This document shows, one piece after another, positions 43,425-53,700 of a stretch of DNA of 64,000 nt. Positions within the stretch are counted from its first letter, which is position 1, and each line of letters starts with the position of its first letter. The stretch lies in the NCBI RefSeq assembly GCF_963667135.1, contig NZ_OY762974.1, forward strand, positions 4,353,054-4,417,053. Direction: 5' to 3'. Position numbers and translations under genes: made by a program. The notes under the pieces are model-generated. The model was not told the origin of the DNA, did not search any database, and worked only from the letters and a program-made list of their open reading frames with translations. The DNA is from an uncultured Macellibacteroides sp. GTDB lineage: Bacteria > Bacteroidota > Bacteroidia > Bacteroidales > Tannerellaceae.

Positions 43425-44230
43425 ATATTATTCGTTTTTATAAATAGTTCGTCCGGATATTCTACGCCCACCAAAAAGAGAGCGTGTCCCGGAGCTGATG
43501 TTCCCGCTTTACAGCGATCTTGTTGTTCTATTACTTCCCTGAATCCTTCGACACTCATTTTGCCTCGTCCGACTTCGAGCAGCGTTCCCACAATGGCGCG
43601 AACCATATTACGTAAAAACCGGTCTGCCTGAATGGTAAATACCCAGACGTCTCCTTCTTGCTTCCATCCGGCCTGCATTATTCGGCAATTATTTGTTTTG
43701 ACATCCGTATGCAGTTTGCTAAAACTGGTAAAGTCTGTATATTCGAACAAGACTTTACACGCTTCATTCATTTTTTCGAAATCAGGTTTTACAGGAACCC
43801 TGTATACCAGTTCATGATTAAACGGATCTTTCTTTTCTGTTAAAAAATAGTTGTAAGTTCGTGAAGTAGCCGAAAAGCGGGCATGCGCATCTTGTGTAAC
43901 CGGTACAATTTTGTACACAGCTATATCTTTTGGCAGAAGACGATTCAGTTTTCCTGCAAGCAAATCGGGATCGGCAATTTTGTCATCCCAATCGAAATGT
44001 GCAACCATAAGCTTTGCATGGACTCCGGCATCGGTCCTGCCGGCACCCACTACAGGAACGGGTTTACGCAAAAGCGTTGTTATTGCTTCTTCCAGACACT
44101 GTTGCACAGTTACTCCATTGGGTTGGACTTGCCATCCACAATAATTTTTCCCATTATAGCCTAAATAAATGAAATACCGGTTCACGTTTAAATAGTCAGT
44201 TTTGTTAAAACAACGCTGCAAAGGTAGCAA
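43415..44230 (-). CDS. truA: tRNA pseudouridine(38-40) synthase
   Basis: This enzyme converts uridine to pseudouridine at positions 38-40 of the tRNA anticodon arm. The catalytic Asp67 lies in [11 protein letters not shown], and [22 protein letters not shown] and [20 protein letters not shown] complete the signature. The frame gives 271 residues from 44230. A GTG at 44185 ([11 protein letters not shown]) would match the usual family start better and give 256 residues; I leave the longer form. Confidence 0.94.
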   Translation of the reverse strand: MLPLQRCFNKTDYLNVNRYFIYLGYNGKNYCGWQVQPNGVTVQQCLEEAITTLLRKPVPVVGAGRTDAGVHAKLMVAHFDWDDKIADPDLLAGKLNRLLPKDIAVYKIVPVTQDAHARFSATSRTYNYFLTEKKDPFNHELVYRVPVKPDFEKMNEACKVLFEYTDFTSFSKLHTDVKTNNCRIMQAGWKQEGDVWVFTIQADRFLRNMVRAIVGTLLEVGRGKMSVEGFREVIEQQDRCKAGTSAPGHALFLVGVEYPDELFIKTNNICG

Positions 44231-44331
44231 TTTCTTTCGGAAGCCTCTTGAACTTTATCAAAAAGAGAAGAGGAGAACATCCCTTTCAGGACACTCCCCT
44301 CTTACTCTCACGTTTTATTTGCAGCGAGAAA

Positions 44332-46827
44332 TTACTTTGTTGAGATATTTATTGTAGCTCCTTTCACGCCTTTTGAAGTAGCTTCGAAACGAATGTTTCC
44401 AGCCTTTTCTCCAGCCTGAACGATGGCTGTAAGCTGACCGCTGAATAGTTTCATGCGGGGTTCATGGAATGGCTCCAGACTTATGCTGTTACCATTGGCG
44501 GCTGCGCGAAAGTTTCCAGCACCCTTCACTTTAAATTCGATAAGGTTGGTAGCATCGGGACAAAGGTTTCCGTCTTTATCTACTACCTTAACATTAATGA
44601 AAGAAAGATCTTTTCCGTCGGCTCCAAGTTGAATACGATCTGCTATAAGTTCAATATGATGGGGCTTACCGGCTGTATGAATTTCTTTTTCAGCCACTGC
44701 TTTACCGTCTTTATCGTATGCAACCACCTTAACAGTACCCGGTTCGTATTTGGTATCCATCCACATCAGGCGGTAACGCTGCTGACGTTCGAAAGCTTCC
44801 TGCGATTCCTTACTCCCTGTATTGTGTACGGTTTTCGTTAAATCCTTGGTACGTTTACCTTGACTTTTTCCGTTAATGAACACTTCGGCAGCAGGGTAAT
44901 TCGTATATACAAAAATTGGAGTAACCTCTCCTTCACGGCCTTTCCAGGTCCAGTGAGGTAGTATGTGAAGCGTTTCTGCATTAGGGTTCCAGTGACTGCG
45001 ATACAGATAGTAACGATCCTTAGGTATTCCGGCCAGGTCGATAATTCCAAACAAGCTGCTGTGACTTGGCCAGTTTGTATAATATGGAGTAGGTTCGCCC
45101 AGATAGTCAAAACCCGTCCATACAAATTCGCCAATGGCATAAGACAGATCTTCATGCTGGATAAAATCGTCTTCAGGTAAATTAGACCATCCGCAATGTT
45201 CAACATCGTAAGATGAACTTTGGTGGTCATCATACATTTTCATTGCACCGCGAACAACAGGGAACTTATAAACGCCACGGGAACTAACCGTTGAAGCGGT
45301 TTCGCTGCCTAACACTATCTGTTGAGGTAACTTCTGATACGCCTCGGGATACATATGCGGACGATAATTAAATCCGGCTACATCCATTACAGCGGCAAAG
45401 TTATTATTCAATACACTTCCCGGCTGATCCATTCCCTGAGTTACAGGACGTGTAGGATCTTCCCGATGACAAATATCCTGCAGGAAACGGGCGGTTTTGG
45501 AGGCGCCCGGTACACTTTGTTCTATTACTTCGTTCCCTATACACCACATTACAAGACTGGCACTATTTCTGAAATTATGTAACAAGTTAACCATATCCTT
45601 TTCTGCCCATTCGTCGAAAAGGAGGTTGTACCCATTTTTAACCTTAGCATGACGCCACTCATCAAAGGATTCGGCCATAATCATCATGCCCATTTCGTCG
45701 CAAGCTCTTACCAATTCGGGTGCGGGCATATTATGAGAAGTACGAATGGCATTTACACCCATGTCTTTTAGTATACGAATCTGACGACGGATAGCCGCAT
45801 CGTTCACGGCAGCTCCAAGCGGACCTAAGTCGTGATGATTGCATACCCCTTTAAATACGGTGCGCTTTCCGTTAAGGAAAAATCCTTTATCGGGGATTAC
45901 TTCAATCGAACGAATACCAAAAGTGGTTGTGTAAGTATCTTTTACAACATTGCCTTCATATAATTTGGATTCGGCCTTATATAAAACCGGATTTTCCGTA
46001 TCCCAGCAAACCGGATTATTCACTACCAGTTCCTGTGTAAACAGATTTTGATCGTATGCGGAGAGATATGTTTCTTGCGTTGCGACTGTAAGACCTTTTT
46101 CATCTTTTACAGCTGTAACCAATTTAAATTGTTCAGGTTTGGCAGCAGCCGGGCGGGCAAGTTTTGTTTTAATTGTAACCTTAGCAAAATCTTTTGTAAT
46201 GACCGGGGTCGTAACCTGTGTACCCCAAACAGGAATGTGGGCAGCTTCTGTTACAATTACATGAACATTACGATAAATACCAGCCCCAGGATACCACCGG
46301 GAAGATTCGGGATAATTTTCCAGACGTACGGCAAGGATATTTTCTTCACCCGGTTTCAAAAAATCTGTAATATCAAAATGGAAAGAGTTATACCCGTAAG
46401 GCCAGTAACCCACTTTCTTTCCGTTAATATATACATTGGCATGACTCATGGCTCCATCAAATAAAATTGTGGCCTGTTTTCCTGAAGTAAATTGGGGAAC
46501 AGTAAATTTTGTGCGATACCAACCTACCCCTACAAAAGGAAGCCCGCCAGTACGACCTGCATGTTCAAGGGCCTCTTTCTGACCGTCTTGCGAAATAGCA
46601 ACTTCTTGCTTATCGTTTTGAGCACTGAAAGGTCCATATATTGCCCAATCGTGAGGTACGGTAACTTTTTGCCACTTCGTATCATCGAAAACAGGGTTTA
46701 TTGCTTCGGGATTATCCTCTCTCGTAAATCTCCAGTTCTTTTCTAAAAGGAATTCGGTTCGGTTTTGCGCCTGTAAAGCAGACATTATACATAACCAACC
46801 AATGAATGCCAGACTAATTTTTCTCAT
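44332..46827 (-). CDS. Glycoside hydrolase family 2 (beta-galactosidase-like)
   Basis: This 831-residue exported enzyme has a signal peptide (residues 1-20). Order: sugar-binding domain (about 25-200), immunoglobulin-like domain, TIM barrel with acid/base Glu433 in CIGNEV and nucleophile Glu509 in VLGSETAS, then a DUF4982-like domain with PAAEVFINGKSQG and a final beta domain. It should hydrolyse beta-linked galactosides or related glycans in the periplasm. No SusC/D pair or regulator lies next to it, so it may act outside a standard utilisation locus. Confidence 0.94.
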   Translation of the reverse strand: MRKISLAFIGWLCIMSALQAQNRTEFLLEKNWRFTREDNPEAINPVFDDTKWQKVTVPHDWAIYGPFSAQNDKQEVAISQDGQKEALEHAGRTGGLPFVGVGWYRTKFTVPQFTSGKQATILFDGAMSHANVYINGKKVGYWPYGYNSFHFDITDFLKPGEENILAVRLENYPESSRWYPGAGIYRNVHVIVTEAAHIPVWGTQVTTPVITKDFAKVTIKTKLARPAAAKPEQFKLVTAVKDEKGLTVATQETYLSAYDQNLFTQELVVNNPVCWDTENPVLYKAESKLYEGNVVKDTYTTTFGIRSIEVIPDKGFFLNGKRTVFKGVCNHHDLGPLGAAVNDAAIRRQIRILKDMGVNAIRTSHNMPAPELVRACDEMGMMIMAESFDEWRHAKVKNGYNLLFDEWAEKDMVNLLHNFRNSASLVMWCIGNEVIEQSVPGASKTARFLQDICHREDPTRPVTQGMDQPGSVLNNNFAAVMDVAGFNYRPHMYPEAYQKLPQQIVLGSETASTVSSRGVYKFPVVRGAMKMYDDHQSSSYDVEHCGWSNLPEDDFIQHEDLSYAIGEFVWTGFDYLGEPTPYYTNWPSHSSLFGIIDLAGIPKDRYYLYRSHWNPNAETLHILPHWTWKGREGEVTPIFVYTNYPAAEVFINGKSQGKRTKDLTKTVHNTGSKESQEAFERQQRYRLMWMDTKYEPGTVKVVAYDKDGKAVAEKEIHTAGKPHHIELIADRIQLGADGKDLSFINVKVVDKDGNLCPDATNLIEFKVKGAGNFRAAANGNSISLEPFHEPRMKLFSGQLTAIVQAGEKAGNIRFEATSKGVKGATINISTK

Positions 46828-46853
46828 TACTGATTCTAATGTTTAAATAATAG

Positions 46854-46886
46854 TTTTAAGTTTCGGAACAAAAATAACTAAATTTG
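46854..46886 (+). promoter_or_regulatory. Candidate promoter of the Dcu transporter gene
   Basis: TAAATTTG at 46879-46886 is preceded by TTTT at 46854-46857 with a 21-base spacer, 33 bases before the start at 46920. Confidence 0.5.
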
Positions 46887-46919
46887 CGCCTTCAAACAAC
46901 ATCTGTAACAAAAAATTCA

Positions 46920-48230
46920 ATGCTCATTCAATTAGCTTTCGTTTTAACTGCCATAATATTAGGAGCCCGCCTTGGTGGTATAGGACTTGGAGTTCTGGGC
47001 GGACTCGGTTTAGGTATACTTACTTTTGGGTTTGGATTAGCACCGACCTCGCCCCCCATCGATGTAATGTTGATGATTGTAGCCGTAATAGCTGCCGCAG
47101 GATGCATGCAGGCAGCTGGCGGACTGGATCTGATGGTAAAACTTGCCGAAAAACTTCTTCGTAAAAATCCTTCCCGAATTACAATTCTCAGCCCTATCGT
47201 AACCTATCTGTTTACATTTATTGCCGGTACTGGTCACGTGGCTTATTCGGTACTTCCTGTAATAGCCGAAGTTGCGACTGAAACCAAAATACGCCCCGAA
47301 CGTCCATTGGGAATAGCTGTTATTGCTTCACAGCAAGCAATAACGGCCAGCCCTATATCGGCTGCAACGGTAGCGTTGCTAAGTATGCTGTCGGGCAATA
47401 ACATCTCTCTTTTTGATATTCTGAAAATAACAATTCCATGTACTCTTCTGGGAGTTCTTGCCGGAGCGTTTTATTCAATGAGAGTAGGCAAAGAGCTAAT
47501 GGATGATCCTGAATATCAAAAAAGAGTAAGTATGGGTGAGTTTGAAACTGCTAAATTTGAGCTTGCTGATGTGAAAAACCGAAGTAAGGCTGCTCTTTCG
47601 GTCGGTATTTTCATATTTTCGACTGTATGCATTGTCTTGTTCGGATCTTTTGAAAATCTGCGTCCCACTTTTACATCCGGAGGAGAAATCATCACCCTGG
47701 GAATGAGTTCAATTATTGAAATAAGCATGTTGTCGGCAGCCGCACTCATTCTTTTATTAACTAAAACAGATGGAATCAAAGCGGCTCAAGGGTCTGTATT
47801 TATGGCTGGAATGCAAGCTGTTGTAGCAATCTTTGGTATTGCCTGGATGGGAGACACTTTCATAGCAGGTAACATGACAGAACTACGCGGAACAATCGAG
47901 GGATTTGTCACCCAAATGCCTTGGCTATTCGGATTTGCGCTGTTTATAATGTCGATACTACTTTACAGTCAGGCGGCTACAATTCGGGCTTTACTTCCAC
48001 TTGGTATTGCATTGGGAATTTCGCCTTACATGCTGATTGCTCTTTTTCCTGCAGTAAACGGGTATTTCTTTGTTCCCAATTATCCGACGGTAGTTGCTGC
48101 TATAAATTTTGACCGCACCGGCACTACCGGAATCGGGAAATACGTACTGAATCATTCATTTATGATGCCCGGTCTGATAGCTACCGGCGTTGCAGTGGGA
48201 CTTGGGTTATTATTGATACAACTGTTTTAA
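46920..48230 (+). CDS. Anaerobic C4-dicarboxylate transporter (DcuA/B type)
   Basis: This inner-membrane antiporter has 436 residues from the start at 46920, where the first hydrophobic helix (LIQLAFVLTAIILGARLG) begins. The segments GAGHV-like FIAGTGHVAYSVLPVIAEVA, QQAITASPISAATVALLSML and FFVPNYPTVVAAINFDRTGT are typical. It exchanges fumarate, malate or aspartate for succinate and fits succinate-producing anaerobes. DcuA or DcuB cannot be told apart. It converges on the DUF5715 gene by a 4-base overlap. Confidence 0.93.
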   Translation: MLIQLAFVLTAIILGARLGGIGLGVLGGLGLGILTFGFGLAPTSPPIDVMLMIVAVIAAAGCMQAAGGLDLMVKLAEKLLRKNPSRITILSPIVTYLFTFIAGTGHVAYSVLPVIAEVATETKIRPERPLGIAVIASQQAITASPISAATVALLSMLSGNNISLFDILKITIPCTLLGVLAGAFYSMRVGKELMDDPEYQKRVSMGEFETAKFELADVKNRSKAALSVGIFIFSTVCIVLFGSFENLRPTFTSGGEIITLGMSSIIEISMLSAAALILLLTKTDGIKAAQGSVFMAGMQAVVAIFGIAWMGDTFIAGNMTELRGTIEGFVTQMPWLFGFALFIMSILLYSQAATIRALLPLGIALGISPYMLIALFPAVNGYFFVPNYPTVVAAINFDRTGTTGIGKYVLNHSFMMPGLIATGVAVGLGLLLIQLF

Positions 48231-48886
48231 TCCTCGGTTCCGCGAGCGGTTATATGAAAACACCCTTGCTTGCGCTCATGTTTAATATAGCAGCGACCAG
48301 CCTTCTGAAGATCTCTCAATACCATGGCTAAAACCATTTTAAGATCTTCAGCCGGTATTTCAAGGGTATCTGTCTCGTCAATTTTAACAAAACGATTCCA
48401 GGAAACATCGAATGTGGTGCCATACTGATGGGCCGAATTAAGAGACGAATTCTGGTTTCTCTTTCTTAATTTTTTTATATCATCTACTGTACGAGTAACA
48501 CTGGTGACTTTAATCTTATAAATGGACGCATTATGACTGGACAGAGAATCCTGAAAGTTTTTCCCGATTTCTTCGAGCAAATCGGCAGCTTCGGGAACCA
48601 GAAAAGGGATTGAATGAGTAAGTTCTTCCACTTCATAGTAATCATTGGAACTTATTTCATCCATTTTGCGTGAAGCATGTTCTGCATCTTCGCGTGAAGA
48701 TACAGGATCGATACCTATTTTAAGTGCAGAGGAAAGATGCAGATCGTTCAGATCATTAAAATCTCTGTTGTAGCTGCCTTTGAACCAAATCCTTTTTAAT
48801 TCACCTCTTTTTTCGTTACATGAAGAAAAGAAAACTACAAAACAGAGTGTAAGAAACAACATCGCAGACTTATTCATCATTTTCAT
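48227..48886 (-). CDS. DUF5715 lipoprotein, peptidase M15-like
   Basis: This 219-residue lipoprotein has a lipobox near FFSSC. The later part shows TSVTRTVDDIKKLRKRN, SAHQYGTTFDVSW and KHERKQGCFHIT, matching the zinc-ligand layout (HxxGxxxD and E..HxH) of VanY-like M15 peptidases. I infer a periplasmic carboxypeptidase-like fold acting on cell wall, but one zinc ligand of the classic set is less clear. Its 3' end overlaps the convergent Dcu gene by 4 bases. Confidence 0.8.
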   Translation of the reverse strand: MKMMNKSAMLFLTLCFVVFFSSCNEKRGELKRIWFKGSYNRDFNDLNDLHLSSALKIGIDPVSSREDAEHASRKMDEISSNDYYEVEELTHSIPFLVPEAADLLEEIGKNFQDSLSSHNASIYKIKVTSVTRTVDDIKKLRKRNQNSSLNSAHQYGTTFDVSWNRFVKIDETDTLEIPAEDLKMVLAMVLRDLQKAGRCYIKHERKQGCFHITARGTED

Positions 48887-49006
48887 TATTCAGATTTTAA
48901 AATGCAAATATAAATAAAAATGAATAAAAATAACAAATAAGAAAAGCTGTGGGCTTCTAAAATTTAAATAAAAAGAGAGGATGCTACAAGTGATTGAGAA
49001 TATTAT

Positions 49007-49014
49007 TACTTTTG
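49007..49014 (+). promoter_or_regulatory. Candidate -7 box upstream of phoH
   Basis: TACTTTTG lies 35 bases before the phoH start; a -33 box is not clear. Confidence 0.4.
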
Positions 49015-49048
49015 TGATTCAAAATAAAAAAGCTTAGAATAAAATTGA

Positions 49049-50044
49049 ATGATTGAACGCATATATATTCTTGAGAGTGTAGATCCGGTCATTTTCTACG
49101 GAGTAAACAACTCAAACATGCAGCTTATTAAAACGCTGTTTCCCAAGTTGCGCATCGTTGCACGCGGAAATGTCATGAAGGTGATTGGAGACGAAGATGA
49201 GTCTGAACTTTTTCTCAAGAAAATACGCGATGTTGAAAAATACTGTGAAGAGTTTAATGCGCTGACAGAAGAAATCATCATTGATATCATAAAAGGAAAC
49301 ACTCCTTCTGTCATCAAACAAGAAAATCTGATTATTCATGGAATGAACGGGAAAGCCATTGTAGCCCGCTCTCCTAATCAACAATTGCTGGTTGAAGCTT
49401 TTCATCAGAATGATCTTGTGTTTGCCATTGGACCTGCCGGGTCAGGAAAAACGTTTGTGGCTATTGCTCTTGCAGTAAAAGCACTTAAGAACAAAGAAGT
49501 AAAAAAGATTATACTTAGCCGACCGGCTGTTGAAGCAGGTGAAAAGCTGGGATTTCTTCCCGGAGAAATGAAAGATAAGCTAGATCCTTATCTGCAACCA
49601 TTGTACGATGCGCTTCAGGAAATGATACCGGGCGCTAAACTGAAAGAATACATGGAAAACAACATTATTCAGATAGCTCCACTTGCTTTTATGCGTGGCC
49701 GGACACTTAATGATGCTGTAATTATATTGGATGAAGCTCAGAACACAACAACTCATCAGATAAAAATGTTTCTTACAAGACTGGGTACAAATGCAAAGAT
49801 GATTGTTACCGGAGATATAACACAGATAGATCTCCCTCCAACTGCTACATCCGGACTTATCCAGGCAATGAATATTCTGAAGGGTGTTAACGGCATTGGC
49901 CGGATTGAATTTAATAAAAAAGACATTGTTAGACATAAGCTCGTAAAACGCATTGTAGATGCCTACGAAAAACATGATGCGAGAAGGGCTGCAGAACGAG
50001 AAGAAAAAAAACAAATTATAAACGAAGATTCTCAAAATAAATAA
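49049..50044 (+). CDS. phoH: PhoH family ATPase
   Basis: This 331-residue cytoplasmic P-loop protein has Walker A GPAGSGKT (about 129-136) and Walker [12 protein letters not shown]. The segments [31 protein letters not shown] and [11 protein letters not shown] are characteristic of PhoH, which is linked to RNA handling. An N-terminal KH-like part precedes it. It starts a four-gene plus-strand run with purC, ubiE and aroE, only 4 bases before purC. Confidence 0.95.
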   Translation: MIERIYILESVDPVIFYGVNNSNMQLIKTLFPKLRIVARGNVMKVIGDEDESELFLKKIRDVEKYCEEFNALTEEIIIDIIKGNTPSVIKQENLIIHGMNGKAIVARSPNQQLLVEAFHQNDLVFAIGPAGSGKTFVAIALAVKALKNKEVKKIILSRPAVEAGEKLGFLPGEMKDKLDPYLQPLYDALQEMIPGAKLKEYMENNIIQIAPLAFMRGRTLNDAVIILDEAQNTTTHQIKMFLTRLGTNAKMIVTGDITQIDLPPTATSGLIQAMNILKGVNGIGRIEFNKKDIVRHKLVKRIVDAYEKHDARRAAEREEKKQIINEDSQNK

Positions 50045-50048
50045 GGTT

Positions 50049-50996
50049 ATGAAGAAGGCGTTAGTTAGAACAGATTTCAACTTTCCGGGACAAAAGAGTG
50101 TATATCATGGAAAAGTTCGTGATGTATATAATATCAACGATGATTTGTTGGTAATGGTGGCAACCGACCGTATCTCTGCTTTTGATGTTATATTACCGGA
50201 AGGCATTCCTTACAAAGGACAAGTATTAAATCAAATTGCAGCCAGATTTTTGGATGCAACCCGTGATATCGTTCCTAACTGGAAACAGGCGACTCCGGAT
50301 CCAATGGTTACTGTTGGTCTGATGTGCGAAGGATTCCGTGTGGAAATGGTTATTCGCGGATATCTTACAGGTAGCGCATGGCGTGAATACAAGGCTGGAG
50401 CCAGTTCACTTTGTGGTGTAGCTTTACCCGATGGGATGAAAGAAAATCAGAAATTTCCAACTCCAATCATTACGCCTACAACAAAGGCTGATGAAGGTCA
50501 CGATGAAAACATCTCTAAAGAAGAAATCATTGCTCAGGGTCTGGCTTCAAAGGCTGATTACGAACAGCTTGAAAAATACACCATGGCTTTATTCCAGCGT
50601 GGTACCGAAATGGCAGCAGAAAAGGGACTTATTTTGGTAGACACTAAGTATGAATTCGGCAAAAAGGATGGTAAAATCTATCTTATTGATGAGATTCACA
50701 CGCCCGATTCTTCTCGCTATTTTTACGCTGCCGGTTACCAGGAGCGTTTCGATAAAGGTGAAGAACAGAAGCAACTTTCGAAGGAATTTGTTCGTCAGTG
50801 GCTTATCGCTAATGGATTCCAGGGCAAAACAGGTCAGCAGGTTCCTGTTATGACTCCCGAGTATTGCGACAGCGTTTCGGAACGTTACATTGAACTCTAC
50901 GAAAACATTGTGGGCGAAAAGTTCGAAAAGGCTGACACTGACAATCTGGCTGCCCGCATTGAAAAGAACGTTACATCATTTCTTCAGGGAAAATAA
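50049..50996 (+). CDS. purC: Phosphoribosylaminoimidazolesuccinocarboxamide synthase
   Basis: This 315-residue enzyme makes SAICAR from CAIR, aspartate and ATP in purine synthesis. The segments [48 protein letters not shown] and [11 protein letters not shown] are the SAICAR synthase signature. The long form is usual in Bacteroidota. Its stop codon shares one base with the ubiE start. Confidence 0.97.
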   Translation: MKKALVRTDFNFPGQKSVYHGKVRDVYNINDDLLVMVATDRISAFDVILPEGIPYKGQVLNQIAARFLDATRDIVPNWKQATPDPMVTVGLMCEGFRVEMVIRGYLTGSAWREYKAGASSLCGVALPDGMKENQKFPTPIITPTTKADEGHDENISKEEIIAQGLASKADYEQLEKYTMALFQRGTEMAAEKGLILVDTKYEFGKKDGKIYLIDEIHTPDSSRYFYAAGYQERFDKGEEQKQLSKEFVRQWLIANGFQGKTGQQVPVMTPEYCDSVSERYIELYENIVGEKFEKADTDNLAARIEKNVTSFLQGK

Positions 50997-51733
50997 TGAA
51001 ATACGGTCCCGAAAAGATATTACCGTATAACAACGAAGAACAAAAAAGTACGCAGGTCCGGCGAATGTTTGACTCCATCGCCGGAACCTACGACTTGCTT
51101 AATCATGCGTTGTCGTTTGGAATTGACAAAGGCTGGAGAAGAAAAGGCATAAAATTCCTTAAACCCTATGCCCCCAAAGAGATTCTAGATATTGCAACAG
51201 GTACGGGTGATTTAGCTATTTCCATGTATCATAAGCTTATGCCCGCAAAAATTATCGGAGCGGATATATCTGAAGGCATGATGGATGTAGGGAGAAAAAA
51301 AGTTGAATCGGCCGGACTAGCTGGTCGTATTTCTTTCGAACAGCAAGATTGTGTTAACCTGTCCTATTCTGATAATTCTTTTGATGCGGTAACAGCTGCA
51401 TTCGGAGTTCGAAATTTTGAAGACATACGAAAAGGTATTTCTGAAATGTACAGGGTACTCCGTCCCGGAGGTCATGTGATGATTCTGGAATTATCTACCC
51501 CTTCGGGGGTTCCGATGAAACAACTTTACCAGATATATTCAAGCACTGTGATTCCATTAATAGGTCGTTGCCTTTCCAAAGAGGGTACCGCCTATAATTA
51601 TCTGCCTGCTTCAATAAAAGTGGTTCCTCAGGGAAAAGAGATGACAAACATTTTGACAAACTGTGGATTTAAAGAAGCAAAATTTCATACATTTACTTTC
51701 GGAATTTGTTCTTTATATACTGGTACTAAATAA
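50996..51733 (+). CDS. ubiE: Demethylmenaquinone methyltransferase
   Basis: This 245-residue SAM-dependent methyltransferase performs the last step of menaquinone synthesis. Motif I LDIATGTGDLAISM, then GADISEGMMDVGRKK, and FGVRNFEDIRKGISEMYRVL are the UbiE/MenG signature. Since an anaerobic Bacteroidales cell makes menaquinone and not ubiquinone, MenG activity is expected. It overlaps purC by one base. Confidence 0.95.
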   Translation: MKYGPEKILPYNNEEQKSTQVRRMFDSIAGTYDLLNHALSFGIDKGWRRKGIKFLKPYAPKEILDIATGTGDLAISMYHKLMPAKIIGADISEGMMDVGRKKVESAGLAGRISFEQQDCVNLSYSDNSFDAVTAAFGVRNFEDIRKGISEMYRVLRPGGHVMILELSTPSGVPMKQLYQIYSSTVIPLIGRCLSKEGTAYNYLPASIKVVPQGKEMTNILTNCGFKEAKFHTFTFGICSLYTGTK

Positions 51734-51750
51734 TTCATAAAATAATACTT

Positions 51751-52494
51751 ATGCAAAAATACGGTTTATTAGGGTATCCCCTCAGCCATTCATTTTCTAA
51801 GACGTACTTCAACCAAAAGTTTGAATCAGAAAAAATTGATGCTGAGTATGTAAACTTTGAGATACCGGATATCAAAGAGTTAAAGAATGTATTAAAAGAA
51901 AATCCTGATTTATGCGGATTAAACGTTACTTTGCCGTATAAAACCCAGGTAATGCCATTGCTGGATGACATTGATAACGACGCAAAGCTAATTGGTGCTG
52001 TTAATGTTATTAAGTTTACCAAAGGCTTTCTAGGAAAAACAAGACTAAAAGGATACAATTCTGATATTATCGGATTTAAAAAGTCGATTGAACCATTGCT
52101 AAACGACACCCATCGCAAAGCCTTAATTCTGGGAACCGGAGGTGCTTCAAAAGCAGTATTCCAGGGATTGAAGCAATTAGGAATCGGTTCTACTTTCGTA
52201 TCAAGAAAACCTGAGGAATTCTGTATTACATACGATGAAATTACTCCCAAAACAATGGAGCAGTACACTGTAATTGTAAACGCAACTCCGGTTGGAATGT
52301 TTCCTCACATCAATGAATGTCCCGACATCCCGTACAATCTGATTACTCCGAATCATTTACTATACGACTTACTTTACAATCCTGACGAGACTCTATTTAT
52401 GAAAAAAGGAGAGGAAAAAGGTGCTGTAGTAAAAAACGGACTTGAAATGTTGCTTTTGCAGGCGTTTACTGCATGGGAGATCTGGCAAAAATAG
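51751..52494 (+). CDS. aroE: Shikimate dehydrogenase
   Basis: This 247-residue NADP-dependent enzyme reduces 3-dehydroshikimate. The segments YPLSHSFSKTYFNQKF, NVTLPYKTQVMPLLDD with the catalytic Lys, GTGGASKAV for NADP binding, and VNATPVGMFPH are complete. It follows ubiE by 17 bases and ends the run that began with phoH. It converges with the PPTase gene. Confidence 0.95.
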   Translation: MQKYGLLGYPLSHSFSKTYFNQKFESEKIDAEYVNFEIPDIKELKNVLKENPDLCGLNVTLPYKTQVMPLLDDIDNDAKLIGAVNVIKFTKGFLGKTRLKGYNSDIIGFKKSIEPLLNDTHRKALILGTGGASKAVFQGLKQLGIGSTFVSRKPEEFCITYDEITPKTMEQYTVIVNATPVGMFPHINECPDIPYNLITPNHLLYDLLYNPDETLFMKKGEEKGAVVKNGLEMLLLQAFTAWEIWQK

Positions 52495-52500
52495 ATTGGG

Positions 52501-53121
52501 TTACTCACTTCGGGTTAATACAAACTCTGTTGAAACAAAATAATGAATTGTAAAAGATTCATTTTTTTGTGTACGGGTTTCTGTTGCATCAAACGTTCCT
52601 TCTTTTTCATATTTAAATGGCTTGATGTGAAGATGTTTTTTAAAATCGACCTCCTCCTGTCCTATCATTTTAAACAACGTCTCTTTACCACTCCAGTAAA
52701 TGAGTAAATGTTCAGATTCATGTGTTGAATCAATGGCTAAATCCTCATCTGTCGACATGAACCGACTTCTTATTTTTCGTACTCTATCCGATAGAAATTC
52801 AATATCGATGCCTGCATGTTTATTTTCAGTAAGCAGCACAGCAGCATATCCTTTGGTGTGGGAAATACTAATTTGACACGACTTCTCAAGCAAAAAGGGA
52901 GCTCCTGCCGATGTATATCCGATTTCAGGTTCTTCACCCAGCAAAGACTTTACAAGTACCCTTGAAGCAAGCCATTCGCATTTTCGCCCCTCCGTCATCC
53001 GGTTGCTTAGAAATGAATTATAAGATTCCTTATTATCCAACATGGACAATAATATTTCAGAGGATTCTTCAATCTTCCAAATTCCCCAAAGAGGAGTTGT
53101 ATTTTTAGTCAATAGTGGCAT
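52501..53121 (-). CDS. 4'-phosphopantetheinyl transferase
   Basis: This 206-residue enzyme transfers phosphopantetheine to carrier proteins. GIDIEFLSD and WSGKETLFKM are the metal and catalytic motifs; ISHTKGYAAVLL is the CoA-binding part. It lies 1 base after gldD and is the last gene of the run from mutY. Confidence 0.92.
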   Translation of the reverse strand: MPLLTKNTTPLWGIWKIEESSEILLSMLDNKESYNSFLSNRMTEGRKCEWLASRVLVKSLLGEEPEIGYTSAGAPFLLEKSCQISISHTKGYAAVLLTENKHAGIDIEFLSDRVRKIRSRFMSTDEDLAIDSTHESEHLLIYWSGKETLFKMIGQEEVDFKKHLHIKPFKYEKEGTFDATETRTQKNESFTIHYFVSTEFVLTRSE

Positions 53122-53122
53122 T

Positions 53123-53692
53123 TTATTCTTTCCAGTTAAATGATTGAATTAACTCCATAATATCTTGCTCCAGATAGATAGTAACCGGAGAAAGTGAATC
53201 TGTATTCAGCGGACATTCGTAGTACAAAGCTCCTTTCAAAAAATGATTTACACTATCTGTTAGCATAAATTGGATTGGAGTTACTGCTCCATCCAAAAGA
53301 AAAAGAGATCCGTAAACCCTTGACGAGGCGTTTGTGTATAACTTTTCACGAATTTCACCCTTAGCCACCGCCTGACGCTCAGCCAGAAAGCGACATTCTC
53401 CGATTGCCTCTTCAAGTGTAATCTCCGACAGAGGTATATAGTTACAATAAATTGTTGCTTTAAATCGAGGATAATACAAACTCACCCACATGACAGAATC
53501 AGTGATCGGCGAATAAGATATCTTTGCCAAATCAGATACTTTAAAATTAAAAAAGAGATTGTCACCTGAGATTGAATGATAGCGATGTGGCCCCGGGTCA
53601 ATTCTGAAGTAACCTTTTGGCTTAGGCGTGTATTCCGTACAGGAAAAACAAATACAGCCAATCAACAATACGAAAAAAGCAGTTGATTTCAT
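53123..53692 (-). CDS. gldD: Gliding motility lipoprotein GldD
   Basis: This 189-residue lipoprotein has a signal peptide with lipobox CFSC and the GldD start PKPKGYFRIDPGPHRY. The segments YYPRFKATIYCNYIPL and TPIQFMLTDSVNHFLKGALY are typical. GldD is needed for gliding in Flavobacteria, and the gene is also kept in non-gliding Bacteroidales, where its role may be linked to T9SS. It lies 8 bases after gldE. Confidence 0.92.
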   Translation of the reverse strand: MKSTAFFVLLIGCICFSCTEYTPKPKGYFRIDPGPHRYHSISGDNLFFNFKVSDLAKISYSPITDSVMWVSLYYPRFKATIYCNYIPLSEITLEEAIGECRFLAERQAVAKGEIREKLYTNASSRVYGSLFLLDGAVTPIQFMLTDSVNHFLKGALYYECPLNTDSLSPVTIYLEQDIMELIQSFNWKE

Positions 53693-53700
53693 TTGGATGA

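Noticed and set aside
46048..46464. 138-residue plus-strand frame
   Set aside because: Antisense to the GH2 gene.
49580..50080. 166-residue minus-strand frame
   Set aside because: Antisense to phoH; the Phe/Cys-rich composition is typical of a shadow.
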